Under the pieces are notes generated by a model, which was not told the origin of the DNA, did not search any database, and worked only from the letters and a program-made list of their open reading frames with translations. Below are positions 34,793-43,072 of a stretch of 64,000 nt of DNA, one piece after another. The stretch spans positions 1-64,000 of the forward strand of contig CALWCE010000007.1 of the NCBI GenBank assembly GCA_944376295.1, in the 5' to 3' direction. Every line of letters begins with the position of its first letter. The stretch's first letter is position 1. A program made the position numbers and the translations under genes. Source of the DNA: an uncultured Clostridia bacterium. GTDB taxonomy: Bacteria > Bacillota > Clostridia > Christensenellales > Borkfalkiaceae.

Positions 34793-35110
34793 TCAGCGGC
34801 GGATGACGCAGTATCTTCCCTTGCCGTTGAGTTCGTATTCCTTCACGCCGTCGATCCGCAGGATATCGCCTTCGCGGAAGGGAAATTCTCCGCGCGCCCA
34901 CTTGACATGACCGTTCCCTTCGAGCACGCGCACATAGTCCCTGGATTCGGTGTAGAGCTTGTATCTTCCGCCGCTTGCGATGAGCAGCATGTCGTCGAGC
35001 GCTCTGAGCTCGCCCCCCTGTACTTTGACGGGCGGGGGAAAGGCGCTCTCGTCAAAACAGAGGTCGATGCCCTCGGGCAGCGCTTCCTGCGTGAGTTTTT
35101 CGATCTTCAT
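34793..35110 (-). CDS. Small cupin-like protein, unrecognised
   Basis: 105 residues, no signal peptide or membrane helix. The second half (YKLYTESRDYVRVLEGNGHVKW, then FPFREGDILRIDGVKEYEL) has the turn-and-strand pattern of a cupin barrel, similar to the tail of mannose-6-phosphate isomerases, but no metal-binding His cluster. I cannot name a function. Its ATG overlaps the rmuC stop by four nt, making it the last gene of cca-rmuC. Confidence 0.6.
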   Translation of the reverse strand: MKIEKLTQEALPEGIDLCFDESAFPPPVKVQGGELRALDDMLLIASGGRYKLYTESRDYVRVLEGNGHVKWARGEFPFREGDILRIDGVKEYELNGKGRYCVIRR

Positions 35111-36261
35111 GACTGTCCTCCTTGTTCGTTTTCATGGGTTTGGTTTCCGTCCGAAATTTGGAAGCGGTCGAGCTGCCGCCCGATGACGTCGGTGCGCTTG
35201 GCGGCGTTTTCCACGCTGTCCTGCGCTTCCTGCAGCTTGCGCTTTGCTTTCTCGAGCCCCTCTGCAAAGCGGGCGAATTCCATGCGGAACTGCTCGAGGG
35301 TGCGTACGAGCTCGCCCGAACGCTTTTCGATGGCGGCGGTGCGGAAGCCCGTCTGAAGGAGCGATAAAAGCGCCGCAAAGTTGGAAGGGCCGCTCAAGAT
35401 GATGCGCCGCTTGTGCAGAAAGTCTGCAAGCCCCGTCATCTTCAGGACCTCCGCATACAGCGCTTCGGAGGGGAGATAGAGGACGGCAAAGTCTGTCGTC
35501 ACAGGGGGCAGGATGTATTTTTTTGCGATGCTCTCCGCCTGGACGCGCACGGCGCGCTCGAGGTTCTTTTTGGCGAGCTCGGTGCTTGCCCAGTCTCCCT
35601 TTTCCGAACTCTCGCACAGCCTCTCGTATTCTTCGACGGGGAATTTGCTGTCGACGGGCAGCAGCGTATCGCCGCTCACGGATGGCAGGCGGATGGCAAA
35701 GTCGACGAGGGTATTGCCCAAAGGGTCGAGCTTGCAGCTGCGCACATACTGGTCGGGGGCGAGCATCTGTTCGAGGAGGGCGTTGAGCTGCGTCTCCCCC
35801 CAGGTGCCGCGCAGCTTGACGTTGGTGAAGACGCGGCGGATGTCCGAAACGCTCTCGGAGAGCGCCTGCATCTCGCCCACGCTTTTATGCATCTTTTCGA
35901 GACGGTCGGAAATGCGCGCGTAGCTTTCCGAAAGCTTGCCGTCCGAAGAGGTGAGTTTATCGTCCACCGTGCGGCGGATGACTTCGAGATTGTGCGCGTT
36001 GACGTCGGCGATGTACTTGATGTCTTCCGCGAGGCGCGCTTCGATGTTGTTGAGGCGCATTTCGGTGCTACGGCTCAGATTCTCGGCGGCGCGGGCGTTA
36101 TAATCGGCGTATTGCAGCGCTTTGTCCGTCTTTTCTTCCAGCCGTTTGAGGGCGCCGTTGCCTCCCTTCGCGGGGCGGGCAAGAAGGATGATGAGAAGCA
36201 GCAGGCAAAGCGCTCCCACGCCGATGGCGATGCAGAGCAGGATATCGTTTAGTTCGGGCAT
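35107..36261 (-). CDS. rmuC: DNA recombination protein RmuC
   Basis: 384 residues. An N-terminal membrane helix (CIAIGVGALCLLLLIILLA), a coiled coil at about 40-130, then the RmuC nuclease-like core (LRGTWGETQLNALLEQML; LPVDSKFPVEEYERL). RmuC limits DNA inversions and is thought to be a nuclease. It overlaps cca by 13 nt. Confidence 0.93.
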   Translation of the reverse strand: MPELNDILLCIAIGVGALCLLLLIILLARPAKGGNGALKRLEEKTDKALQYADYNARAAENLSRSTEMRLNNIEARLAEDIKYIADVNAHNLEVIRRTVDDKLTSSDGKLSESYARISDRLEKMHKSVGEMQALSESVSDIRRVFTNVKLRGTWGETQLNALLEQMLAPDQYVRSCKLDPLGNTLVDFAIRLPSVSGDTLLPVDSKFPVEEYERLCESSEKGDWASTELAKKNLERAVRVQAESIAKKYILPPVTTDFAVLYLPSEALYAEVLKMTGLADFLHKRRIILSGPSNFAALLSLLQTGFRTAAIEKRSGELVRTLEQFRMEFARFAEGLEKAKRKLQEAQDSVENAAKRTDVIGRQLDRFQISDGNQTHENEQGGQS

Positions 36262-37628
36262 ACATTCTCCTTTTCAAGGTATTTTCGGGCAAGTTTTGCA
36301 AGCCGCTTCAAAAGGGCGGCTCGTTCGTTCTTCGCCATGCTTAAGGCGCAGTCAAAGAGCAGCAGATGGAGGACGTTCCCCACTTCGTGCGGGGGGATGC
36401 CCGCATTGAGAGCATCCTTCCCCGTGACGGCAAGCTCCGCAAGGGTGAGGGGCGCGCCCTCTGCTTTCATCTTTTGCAAGACTCCTTCCCACTTGACGAC
36501 GGTGGGGGCGGGGGAGGTGTCGTCGCGGCAGGCGGAAAAGTCCGCCTGTTTGAGCGCAAGGAGCTTTTCAAGAAGGGCATAATGCGCGATCAGCTCCCGC
36601 CGCACCTTGCTCTCGCGCATGTTAAGGTCAAAGTCGCGCATGTGCAGCAGGATGAGCGTTTTCGTCTCCTCGGTGAGCTTTTTGGGCGCCTTCCAGCGGG
36701 AAAGCATTTCCCCCGCGATGCGCGCGCCCTCTTCGGGGTGAGCGTGGAAGTTGCCGTCGCGGTAAAAGCAGAAGGGCTTGCCCACGTCGTGCAGAAGGGC
36801 GGCAAAGCGGATGCCGGGCGGGGCATAGCGCACGCAGCGGAGGGAATGTTCCAGAACGTCGTACTTGTGGAAGTCTTTCCTCTGATCGAGTCCGTCGCCC
36901 AACGTAAGCTCGGGGGCGATCTCATTTAGGACGCCCGTTTCGCGGAGAAGGCAGAGCCCGCGGTAGGGCCCGTCCTTCCCGCCCGCCTTTTCGTCGGAAG
37001 AAAGGATGCGGCAAAGTTCTTGGAAGATGCGCTCGGGCACGATGTCGCGGATGAGCATATGATTGGCTCTCGCCCCTTCGAGGCATTCTTCGTCGGGGGA
37101 AAAGCCCGTCTCGGCGGCGATGCGCGCAAGGCGCATGAGCCGCAGCCCGTCCTCGCCGAACACCTTCTTCGCAGGCGCGACGGTGCGCAGGATGCGCTTG
37201 TCGATATCGGGGATGCCGCCCAAAGGGTCGGAAAATTCGCCCTTTTGAATGTCGTAATAGACGGCGTCGGCGCAGAAATCGCGGCGCACGGCGTCCTTAC
37301 GGATGTCGCGCGTGAATTCCGTCTCCGCGGGGGCGTGCATCCCGCGCACATAGGTGTCGCTCCGAAAGCGCGTGAACTCATATTCCGCGCCCTCGCCGTC
37401 CTTCAATTTGACGGTCCCCGTCGCGGGATAGACGGCGCGTATCTCGAATCCGCTCTGTTCCGCGGCAGAGAGGAACTTTTCCTCCGTCATGGGGGAGGCA
37501 AGATCCCAGTCGGGGGCGGGGGAGAGAGTGCCTGAAAGGTAGTCGCGCACGCTCCCGCCCACGAGATAGAGGGGTTCGGGGCAGTGTTCGGCGAGCGAAA
37601 TGAGGCTTTTTGTCAGTTTTTCGCGCAA
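36249..37628 (-). CDS. cca: tRNA nucleotidyltransferase (CCA-adding type) with HD domain
   Basis: 459 residues from a TTG at 37628, chosen because GGGAGG lies seven nt upstream; the frame further up overlaps the promoter. The pol-beta head shows YLVGGSVRDYLSG and DWDLASP, then RRDFCADAVYYD. The C-terminal HD domain has ALLHDVGKPFCF. It adds or repairs the 3' CCA of tRNAs, although A-adding or poly(A) activity cannot be excluded from sequence. It is read from one side of the shared-minus-35 promoter. Confidence 0.92.
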   Translation of the reverse strand: MREKLTKSLISLAEHCPEPLYLVGGSVRDYLSGTLSPAPDWDLASPMTEEKFLSAAEQSGFEIRAVYPATGTVKLKDGEGAEYEFTRFRSDTYVRGMHAPAETEFTRDIRKDAVRRDFCADAVYYDIQKGEFSDPLGGIPDIDKRILRTVAPAKKVFGEDGLRLMRLARIAAETGFSPDEECLEGARANHMLIRDIVPERIFQELCRILSSDEKAGGKDGPYRGLCLLRETGVLNEIAPELTLGDGLDQRKDFHKYDVLEHSLRCVRYAPPGIRFAALLHDVGKPFCFYRDGNFHAHPEEGARIAGEMLSRWKAPKKLTEETKTLILLHMRDFDLNMRESKVRRELIAHYALLEKLLALKQADFSACRDDTSPAPTVVKWEGVLQKMKAEGAPLTLAELAVTGKDALNAGIPPHEVGNVLHLLLFDCALSMAKNERAALLKRLAKLARKYLEKENVCPN

Positions 37629-37661
37629 GCGGCGTCCTCCCTGTAAAATTTCTCGGAAATG

Positions 37662-37713
37662 ATTATACCATTTTCCGAAAAAAATTGCAATTCTTGCCGC
37701 CATCGTGTATAAT
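37662..37713. promoter_or_regulatory. Divergent promoters sharing one palindromic -35
   Basis: TTGCAA at 37685-37690 is its own reverse complement. To the right, 17 nt later, TATAAT is at 37708-37713 (toward the lipid kinase). To the left, 17 nt away, TATAAT on the minus strand is at 37667-37662 (toward cca). Both promoters therefore use the same -35 hexamer and could not be occupied together. Confidence 0.8.
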
Positions 37714-37768
37714 AAACGCGTGAAAGAATTTTCCGCAGGCGGCGGGAAGGATACAAAAGGGGAAAATC

Positions 37769-38632
37769 ATGCTCGATCTTATCATCAAACCGCAGAACAA
37801 AAAGGGGCGGCAGACCTTGAATCGGGTGGAAAAGCGGCTCGTCTCGGAGGGCATCCCTTACGAGGTGCACTTCACCGAGGGCAAGGGGGATGCGCAGCGC
37901 ATCGCCCGCGAGCTCACGGGAAGGGGCAGGTGCGAGCTCGTCGTTATCGGCGGCGACGGCTCCTTGAACGACGTTTTGACGGGCATGTGCGATCCCTCCC
38001 TCTGCCGTCTGGGGCTCATCCCCGCGGGCACGGGCAACGATTTTTCCGTCAGCGCGGGCATCCCTTCGGGCGAGGCGGCGCTTGAACTCATCTTGAAGGG
38101 CGAGCCAAAGCCCACCGATTACATCGACTTTTCGGACGGGCGGCGCAGCCTCAACATCGCGGGCATGGGCATCGACGTCGATATCCTCCTCCGCTGCGAG
38201 CGGATGAAGGGCTTCCACGATAAAAGCAAGTACTTTTTCAGCCTGCTCGCCTCCCTCATGAAGTACGACGGCATGCAGCTGAGCGTCCGTTCGGGGGAAG
38301 AAGTCATCGAAAAGAAGGTGCTCATCGCGGCGCTGTGCAACGGGAAGCAGTTTGGCGGGGGCATCCCCATGTGTCCCGCGGCGGACATCGGGGACGGGCT
38401 TCTGAACGTGGTCGTCGTCGACTGCCCCAAGCGTTCCAAGATCCCGGGGGCGCTTTTGAAGCTCATGCACGGCAAGGTGCTCTCGCTGCCCTTCGCGCGC
38501 CACTTCACCTGCGAGGAAGTGTCCGTCATCCCCGCATCTCCCGCCGTTGCCCAGTACGACGGCGAACTCTATCAGACCGCGGCAATGGAGGCGACGCTCA
38601 AAAAGGGCGGCGTCCTCATGTACCGCGCTTGA
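37769..38632 (+). CDS. Diacylglycerol kinase-type lipid kinase
   Basis: 287 residues, DAGK catalytic family (DgkB/YegS). ATP-binding signature VVIGGDGSLNDVLTG near residue 50 and PAGTGNDFS near 85 are intact. It phosphorylates diacylglycerol or a related lipid. Start has AAGGGGAAAATC before ATG. Seven nt later comes the PAS-PP2C gene, probably co-transcribed. Confidence 0.92.
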   Translation: MLDLIIKPQNKKGRQTLNRVEKRLVSEGIPYEVHFTEGKGDAQRIARELTGRGRCELVVIGGDGSLNDVLTGMCDPSLCRLGLIPAGTGNDFSVSAGIPSGEAALELILKGEPKPTDYIDFSDGRRSLNIAGMGIDVDILLRCERMKGFHDKSKYFFSLLASLMKYDGMQLSVRSGEEVIEKKVLIAALCNGKQFGGGIPMCPAADIGDGLLNVVVVDCPKRSKIPGALLKLMHGKVLSLPFARHFTCEEVSVIPASPAVAQYDGELYQTAAMEATLKKGGVLMYRA

Positions 38633-38639
38633 GAAGGAC

Positions 38640-39689
38640 ATGAATTTATATAAAGAAATTTTGAACAACATCCCCGCGGCGGTCATCGTCGTGGATGAAA
38701 ATCTGCGGGTGCGCTATTCCAACCGCGCCTTCCGCACCTTCTTTCCCGCCTCTTCGGGGAAGGGGAGCCTGAAGGACGTCATCCGCTGCGGCGAAGCGGC
38801 GCCCTGCGGCAGGGGGGAAGCGTGCGCCTTCTGCCCGCTTCGCAATCTCTTTTTGGACGCCGAAAAGAACGGCGGGCTCGCCTTCCGCAAGCTTATGCTG
38901 CGCACGGGGGAGGGGACGACGCACCTTTCTTTCAAAGTGCAGCCACTCGGGGGGCTGTATCTCGGCGTCGTCGACAACGCCTATGAAGCGGAGATCGCCC
39001 GCGAGATGCACTCCGCGCAGGATATCCAGCAGCGCCTTCTGCCGCCCGGCAAGGGGGGGAGCGTCCCTTATTCCTTCCTCTATCTTCCCTGCCGCGAGAT
39101 CGGCGGCGACCTTCCCGACGTGTACGAGGCGGAAGGGGAGACGATGGGGCTTTTGGCAGACGTCTCGGGCAAGGGCATTTCGGCGGGGATGCTCTCCGCC
39201 TTCGTCAAGGCGGGGTGGGACAGGTCGGAACCCTCTCCCGCGCGCGCCATCACGGGGCTCAACGCGAAATTCCAGGAGCTCAACCTCGACGAGCGCTCCT
39301 ATGTGACGGTCGCCGCCGTGCGCATCGGGCGCAAAGAGGGGGTCATCACCTACTGCGCGGCAGGGCATAACGCGCCTATTCTCATGAAGCGGAAGGACGG
39401 CATCGACGAAGTGGAAATGAACGCGCCGCCCATATCCACTTGGATCCCTGAATTTTATTACCGCGACAGCACGATCGGCTACGAAAAGGGGGATATTTTG
39501 GTGCTCCTCACAGACGGCGTCACCGAAAGCCGCAACGAGGCGGGCGAACAGTTCTCTCTGGAGCGCGTCGAGGCGGTGCTCTCCCGCTCGCACGACGCGG
39601 CGCACTTCATCGAACAGCTCAAAGGCGCCCTCACCGAGTTTTGCGGCGCCTTCGACGACGACATCACCGCCATGGCGTTCGATCTTTGA
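38640..39689 (+). CDS. PAS-domain PP2C phosphatase (SpoIIE-like) with Cys cluster
   Basis: 349 residues from ATG 38640. An N-terminal PAS domain (ILNNIPAAVIVVDENLRVRY) contains an inserted CGEAAPCGRGEACAFCPLR stretch with C-x6-C-x5-C-x2-C spacing. From about 115 (AREMHSAQDIQQRLLP) a SpoIIE-type PP2C domain follows with GGDLPDVYE, LADVSGKGISAGML and ILVLLTDGVTES. Such Cys-bearing PAS domains may hold a metal or Fe-S cluster, so a redox-switched phosphatase is possible. Its protein target is not encoded nearby. Confidence 0.85.
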   Translation: MNLYKEILNNIPAAVIVVDENLRVRYSNRAFRTFFPASSGKGSLKDVIRCGEAAPCGRGEACAFCPLRNLFLDAEKNGGLAFRKLMLRTGEGTTHLSFKVQPLGGLYLGVVDNAYEAEIAREMHSAQDIQQRLLPPGKGGSVPYSFLYLPCREIGGDLPDVYEAEGETMGLLADVSGKGISAGMLSAFVKAGWDRSEPSPARAITGLNAKFQELNLDERSYVTVAAVRIGRKEGVITYCAAGHNAPILMKRKDGIDEVEMNAPPISTWIPEFYYRDSTIGYEKGDILVLLTDGVTESRNEAGEQFSLERVEAVLSRSHDAAHFIEQLKGALTEFCGAFDDDITAMAFDL

Positions 39690-39698
39690 AAAAGCAAA

Positions 39699-39727
39699 AG
39701 AGCATCCCGCGAGGATGCTCTTTTTTC
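39699..39727. terminator. Convergent bidirectional terminator
   Basis: GAGCATCC (39700-39707) pairs with GGATGCTC (39713-39720), with T6 after it and AAAAG before it. It serves the plus-strand phosphatase gene and probably the minus-strand small membrane gene. Confidence 0.85.
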
Positions 39728-39741
39728 GTGAAAATGGTTTG

Positions 39742-39972
39742 TTATGCTTTTGCGAAGATCATGTGCTTGAAGAGCAGACACCAGATAACGTCCACCCAGC
39801 CGATCGCAAGGCCGAAGAAGGTGACGAGGATCGCAAAGATGAGGGTCAGAATGCTCTTGGTCTTGAGGAAAGCCGACCATCTGACGAGGATCTCGACGAC
39901 CCAGTTGACGAAGGGAATGAGAAGCAGGATGATCTGCACGAGCCTGCTCTGTTTGTTGAACCATGTTGCCAT
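39742..39972 (-). CDS. Small membrane protein with two to three helices, unrecognised
   Basis: 76 residues from ATG 39972, where AAGGAGACGG lies upstream. Hydrophobic segments at about 11-32 (VQIILLLIPFVNWVVEILV) and 42-68 (ILTLIFAILVTFFGLAIGW) give a short helical hairpin. It has its own promoter and terminator, so it looks like a real single-gene unit. No family recognised. Confidence 0.7.
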   Translation of the reverse strand: MATWFNKQSRLVQIILLLIPFVNWVVEILVRWSAFLKTKSILTLIFAILVTFFGLAIGWVDVIWCLLFKHMIFAKA

Positions 39973-40033
39973 AATATCCGTCTCCTTGATTTGAGATTTG
40001 TCGCACAGTATCCTATGCGGCGTCTTTACCGAT

Positions 40034-40062
40034 ATTGTACCCGTTTTATGCCCGTTTGTCAA
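40034..40062 (-). promoter_or_regulatory. SigmaA promoter of the small membrane protein gene
   Basis: On the minus strand TTGACA (40062-40057), 17-nt spacer, TACAAT (40039-40034). Confidence 0.85.
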
Positions 40063-40125
40063 GGGGGAAGGGGAAAAAAGAGGGGGAATTGTCAAGAATT
40101 TCACAAAAATGGCGCTGCCGCCGAT

Positions 40126-40659
40126 TCACAGCGCGGCGCGCATGAACTCTTTCCCCGTCTCCGCGTCCTTCCAGACGAGCGCGCCGTCCTCAAAAACGAG
40201 GTAGGAATGGGGAGAATTTTCTTTGGGGATGGACACCGAGCCGCAGTTGACATAGGTGCAGTCCTCGCGCTCTTCGAAGGCGGGCACATGGAAGTGGCCG
40301 TTGAAGAGGACGTCTCCCTTTTTGAGGTGCTTGGGCGTCTTGTGGCCGTGCGTTAAAAAGAGGCGGCGGCCCGCATAGGGGAGGACGCAGTACTCCGCGC
40401 CGATGGGGAATCCGAGCACAAGCTCGTCCACCTCGCTGTCGCAGTTGCCGCGCACGCAGACGAGGTCGTCTTTCATGGAATTGAGTATTTCAGCCGTTTG
40501 CAGGGTGGAATACTCTCGGGGCAGGGCGTTGCGCGCGCCGTGATACAAAAGATCGCCGAGGAGGATGAGAAGATCCGCCTTCTCCTCTTCAAAGCGCTCT
40601 TTTAAAAGGCGGCAGTAGTATGCCGAGCCGTGGATATCCGATGCGATCAGGTATTTCAT
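40126..40659 (-). CDS. YfcE-type metallophosphoesterase
   Basis: 177 residues. Metal-binding motifs in order: ASDIHGSAYYC, LLGDLLYHG, VRGNCDSEVDE, LFLTHGHK, and FNGHFHVP. These match YfcE/MJ0936-type phosphodiesterases. The natural substrate is unclear for the family. It overlaps the preceding HAD gene by four nt. Confidence 0.9.
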   Translation of the reverse strand: MKYLIASDIHGSAYYCRLLKERFEEEKADLLILLGDLLYHGARNALPREYSTLQTAEILNSMKDDLVCVRGNCDSEVDELVLGFPIGAEYCVLPYAGRRLFLTHGHKTPKHLKKGDVLFNGHFHVPAFEEREDCTYVNCGSVSIPKENSPHSYLVFEDGALVWKDAETGKEFMRAAL

Positions 40660-41462
40660 GAGATAGCCTCCGTCTTTTTGATGATCTCTTTGAGTTTTGT
40701 GAGCACCCCGCCTTCGTCATTGGAGGGGATATAATTGCGGAACATGCGCTTCAAGGGGGGATAGGCGTTTTCGGGCACATAGGGATGCCCGCATTCGAGC
40801 AGCATCTCGTAGTCGTTCATGTGGTCGCCGAAGGCAAGGCATTCGTCCTTCTTGAAGCCGAATTTTTCTTGGATGAAGCGGACGGCGCGGCCCTTATTGG
40901 CAGTCGTTGCCGAAATATCGCACCAGTCGAAGCCCGAGATGATGGTACGCAGCCTCGGGAGCCGCTGCGGCAGCACTTTGATGCAGTGCTCGGCGGCGGC
41001 GATCGCATCGTAGACGGCGATCTTGCATACGGGCTCTTTTCCGATCACGGCGTCCAGGTTTTCCACCTTCTTGCAGTTGGTGTAGGAGAGCATCGCATAG
41101 CGGAAGAAGGGCATCTCGTTGTTTTCGATATAGGCATAGTCCGCGCCGCAGAGCATGGGGTAAAGGTCGGGGAGCGCCCTTATCTCGTCGAGGGCGTCCT
41201 TTAAGCAGTCGTCGGCGATGGGGTCAAGATAGAGCGTTTCGCCGCGGTACTTGACGAGCGCGCCGTTCTCGCACAAAAAGAGCACTTTGTCCTTGACGGG
41301 GGCAAAGAGCTTTTCGAGGTTGGCGTACTGCCGCCCGCTCGCGGGGGCGAAGAGGATGCCGCGTTCATGCAGTTGTCCGATGAGCCCGAAAATTTCCTCG
41401 GGCAGCTGCTTTTTCTCGTCGAGCAGCGTGCCGTCGAGGTCGGATGCGATAAACCTGATCAT
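40656..41462 (-). CDS. HAD superfamily Cof-type phosphatase
   Basis: 268 residues. Motif I is ASDLDGTLLDEKK, the C2B cap occupies about 85-185, and motif IV is LAFGDHMNDYEML. Such enzymes hydrolyse sugar or cofactor phosphates. It lies in the MDR-HAD-YfcE set on the minus strand and is translationally coupled to the phosphoesterase gene. Confidence 0.93.
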   Translation of the reverse strand: MIRFIASDLDGTLLDEKKQLPEEIFGLIGQLHERGILFAPASGRQYANLEKLFAPVKDKVLFLCENGALVKYRGETLYLDPIADDCLKDALDEIRALPDLYPMLCGADYAYIENNEMPFFRYAMLSYTNCKKVENLDAVIGKEPVCKIAVYDAIAAAEHCIKVLPQRLPRLRTIISGFDWCDISATTANKGRAVRFIQEKFGFKKDECLAFGDHMNDYEMLLECGHPYVPENAYPPLKRMFRNYIPSNDEGGVLTKLKEIIKKTEAIS

Positions 41463-41527
41463 AGAGCCTTAGTTGATCGCGCAAAATTTGCGCAAAAGAG
41501 GACCGCCCGCGTAAGAGGCGGCCCGGT

Positions 41528-42538
41528 TCAGACAAGGGAGAGGATGTTGATCTCGTCCACGGGAACGTCGGGACGGGAGAGGAGTTCCTTGAAAAGCGCT
41601 TCCGCGCCGTCCGCGCCGCGCACGTTCATGCGATAGACGCCGAGGTCGATGGCGCCGTTGGCGACGAGATTGATGGCGGCGGGGATGTGCTCCGTTCCCA
41701 CCGAGACGCCCGAAAGAGTGAGGCGCTTTTTTAAAATGGCGTTGAGGTCGATGGGGAGGGGATGGTCGATCTGCCCGCAGAAGGCGATGCTGCGGCCGGG
41801 TTTGCAGACGGAAATGGCGGTCTTGCAGTGCGTCTCCATGTTGCCCGTCATGATGCAGACGGCATTGTCGGAGAGCCGTCCGCCCGTGACCGTTCCCACC
41901 GTTTCGAGAAGGCGGTCGTCCTCGGGCGCGGTATAATAGATGCCGCAGCTCTTTGCAAACTCGATGCGCCTTGCGTCGCTGTCGATGAGGATGGGGGAGA
42001 TCTGACGATAGATGAGGAGGCGGCAGATAAAGACGCCCAGCATGCTCCCGCCGATGACCGCGACGTGCTCGCCGCGGTGGATGCCGAGTTTTTCGACGGC
42101 GGCGTCCGCGAGGGCGATGTGCTGGATGAGGAGCGCCTTTTCATCGCTCACCGATTCGGGAAGAAGGCTGAGCTCATCCTCCGTCACATAGATGAAATCG
42201 CGCAAAAACCCGTCTGCCGTATAGCCGCGGAGCAGGACGTCGTCCTCGGTATAGTCGCGTTTTTCGGTCCCGTCGCAGGGCGCGGGGAAAGCGGTGTGGA
42301 TGAGGACGCGCGCGCCTTTGGGGAAGTGCGCGCTGCCTTCGTCGGCAATGAGCCCCACGGCGAAGCGCCCGGGGATGCGGGGATAGCGTATTTTTTTTGC
42401 GCCGCTGAAAAGGAGAGCGTCGCTGCGGTTGACGAAGATCTTGGTGATGCGGATCCTGCGCCTGCCCTCTTCGGGTACGGGCTCGGTCTCCTCCTTTTGC
42501 ATGGTGTTTGCAGCTGTCAGTCTCCAAACGTTCATCAT
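41528..42538 (-). CDS. MDR-family dehydrogenase-like protein, zinc ligands missing
   Basis: 336 residues. The GroES-like N-terminal half and Rossmann half (VAVIGGSMLGVFICRLL) are typical of medium-chain dehydrogenases. The usual catalytic-zinc sites are altered: NRSD where CGSD is expected and PGRFAVG where GHE is expected. It may be a zinc-independent oxidoreductase. GGGAGCC lies before the ATG. A GC-rich inverted repeat in the 65-nt gap to the HAD gene might reduce read-through. Confidence 0.8.
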   Translation of the reverse strand: MMNVWRLTAANTMQKEETEPVPEEGRRRIRITKIFVNRSDALLFSGAKKIRYPRIPGRFAVGLIADEGSAHFPKGARVLIHTAFPAPCDGTEKRDYTEDDVLLRGYTADGFLRDFIYVTEDELSLLPESVSDEKALLIQHIALADAAVEKLGIHRGEHVAVIGGSMLGVFICRLLIYRQISPILIDSDARRIEFAKSCGIYYTAPEDDRLLETVGTVTGGRLSDNAVCIMTGNMETHCKTAISVCKPGRSIAFCGQIDHPLPIDLNAILKKRLTLSGVSVGTEHIPAAINLVANGAIDLGVYRMNVRGADGAEALFKELLSRPDVPVDEINILSLV

Positions 42539-42575
42539 AGGCTCCCGTCCAACAATTTCTGCCTTATTTTTTCAC

Positions 42576-42604
42576 ATTATACCGCAACCGAACATAATTT
42601 GCAA
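42576..42604 (-). promoter_or_regulatory. SigmaA promoter of MDR-HAD-YfcE genes
   Basis: On the minus strand TTGCAA (42604-42599), 17-nt spacer, TATAAT (42581-42576), 38 nt before the MDR ATG. Confidence 0.8.
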
Positions 42605-42681
42605 CTGTTTTGCAAGGGAAATGAGGAAGATGAAAATTGCGCGGCGGGGAGCAGGATTTTGCGTTTCGGCGATAAAATCAG

Positions 42682-42710
42682 TTGACGTAGAGCGGCAAAG
42701 CGTATATAAT
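42682..42710 (+). promoter_or_regulatory. SigmaA promoter of rpmE
   Basis: TTGACG at 42682-42687, 17-nt spacer, TATAAT at 42705-42710. The 5' UTR to rpmE (42786) is about 70 nt, with AAAGGAGAG near the ATG. Confidence 0.85.
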
Positions 42711-42785
42711 AGGCAGGTAAATAACCGAAAGTGCGGCGCAAAAACAGACGTCCGCATAGCGGCGAGAAAGGAGAGTGATTAGATC

Positions 42786-42989
42786 ATGAAGAGCGGCATT
42801 CATCCCAAATATCATGAAGTGACCGTGGTCTGCGCCTGCGGCGAGACGTTCAAGACGGGTTCGACGAAGGACGGCGATGTGATGAAGGTGGATATCTGCA
42901 GCAAGTGCCACCCCTTCTTCACGGGCAGACAGAAGCTCGTGGACACCGGCGGCCGTGTCGATAAGTTCAAGAAAAGATACGGCATCTGA
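42786..42989 (+). CDS. rpmE: 50S ribosomal protein L31, zinc-binding form
   Basis: 67 residues. CACGETF and [10 protein letters not shown] provide the four-Cys-type zinc site, so this is the zinc-containing paralogue rather than the zinc-free one. [12 protein letters not shown] at the end is standard. Followed by a terminator, with prmC and prfA next, as in Bacillus and many Clostridia. Confidence 0.97.
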   Translation: MKSGIHPKYHEVTVVCACGETFKTGSTKDGDVMKVDICSKCHPFFTGRQKLVDTGGRVDKFKKRYGI

Positions 42990-43004
42990 TCGGTCGATCG
43001 CCCG

Positions 43005-43030
43005 CAGCCTCTTCAAAAGAGGCTGTTTTG
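43005..43030 (+). terminator. Terminator after rpmE
   Basis: CAGCCTCTT (43005-43013) pairs with AAGAGGCTG (43017-43025), then TTTT. The T run is short, so some read-through into the next gene is likely; no other promoter was seen for it. Confidence 0.75.
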
Positions 43031-43072
43031 CTAAACGGGAAGTTCCTGCGGCGGCGGGCTTGCGGTGAGGCT

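Noticed and set aside
43028-43072. Upstream TTG start for the DUF1385-PrmC gene
   Set aside because: It lies in the T run of the rpmE terminator and adds a basic tail absent from DUF1385 proteins.
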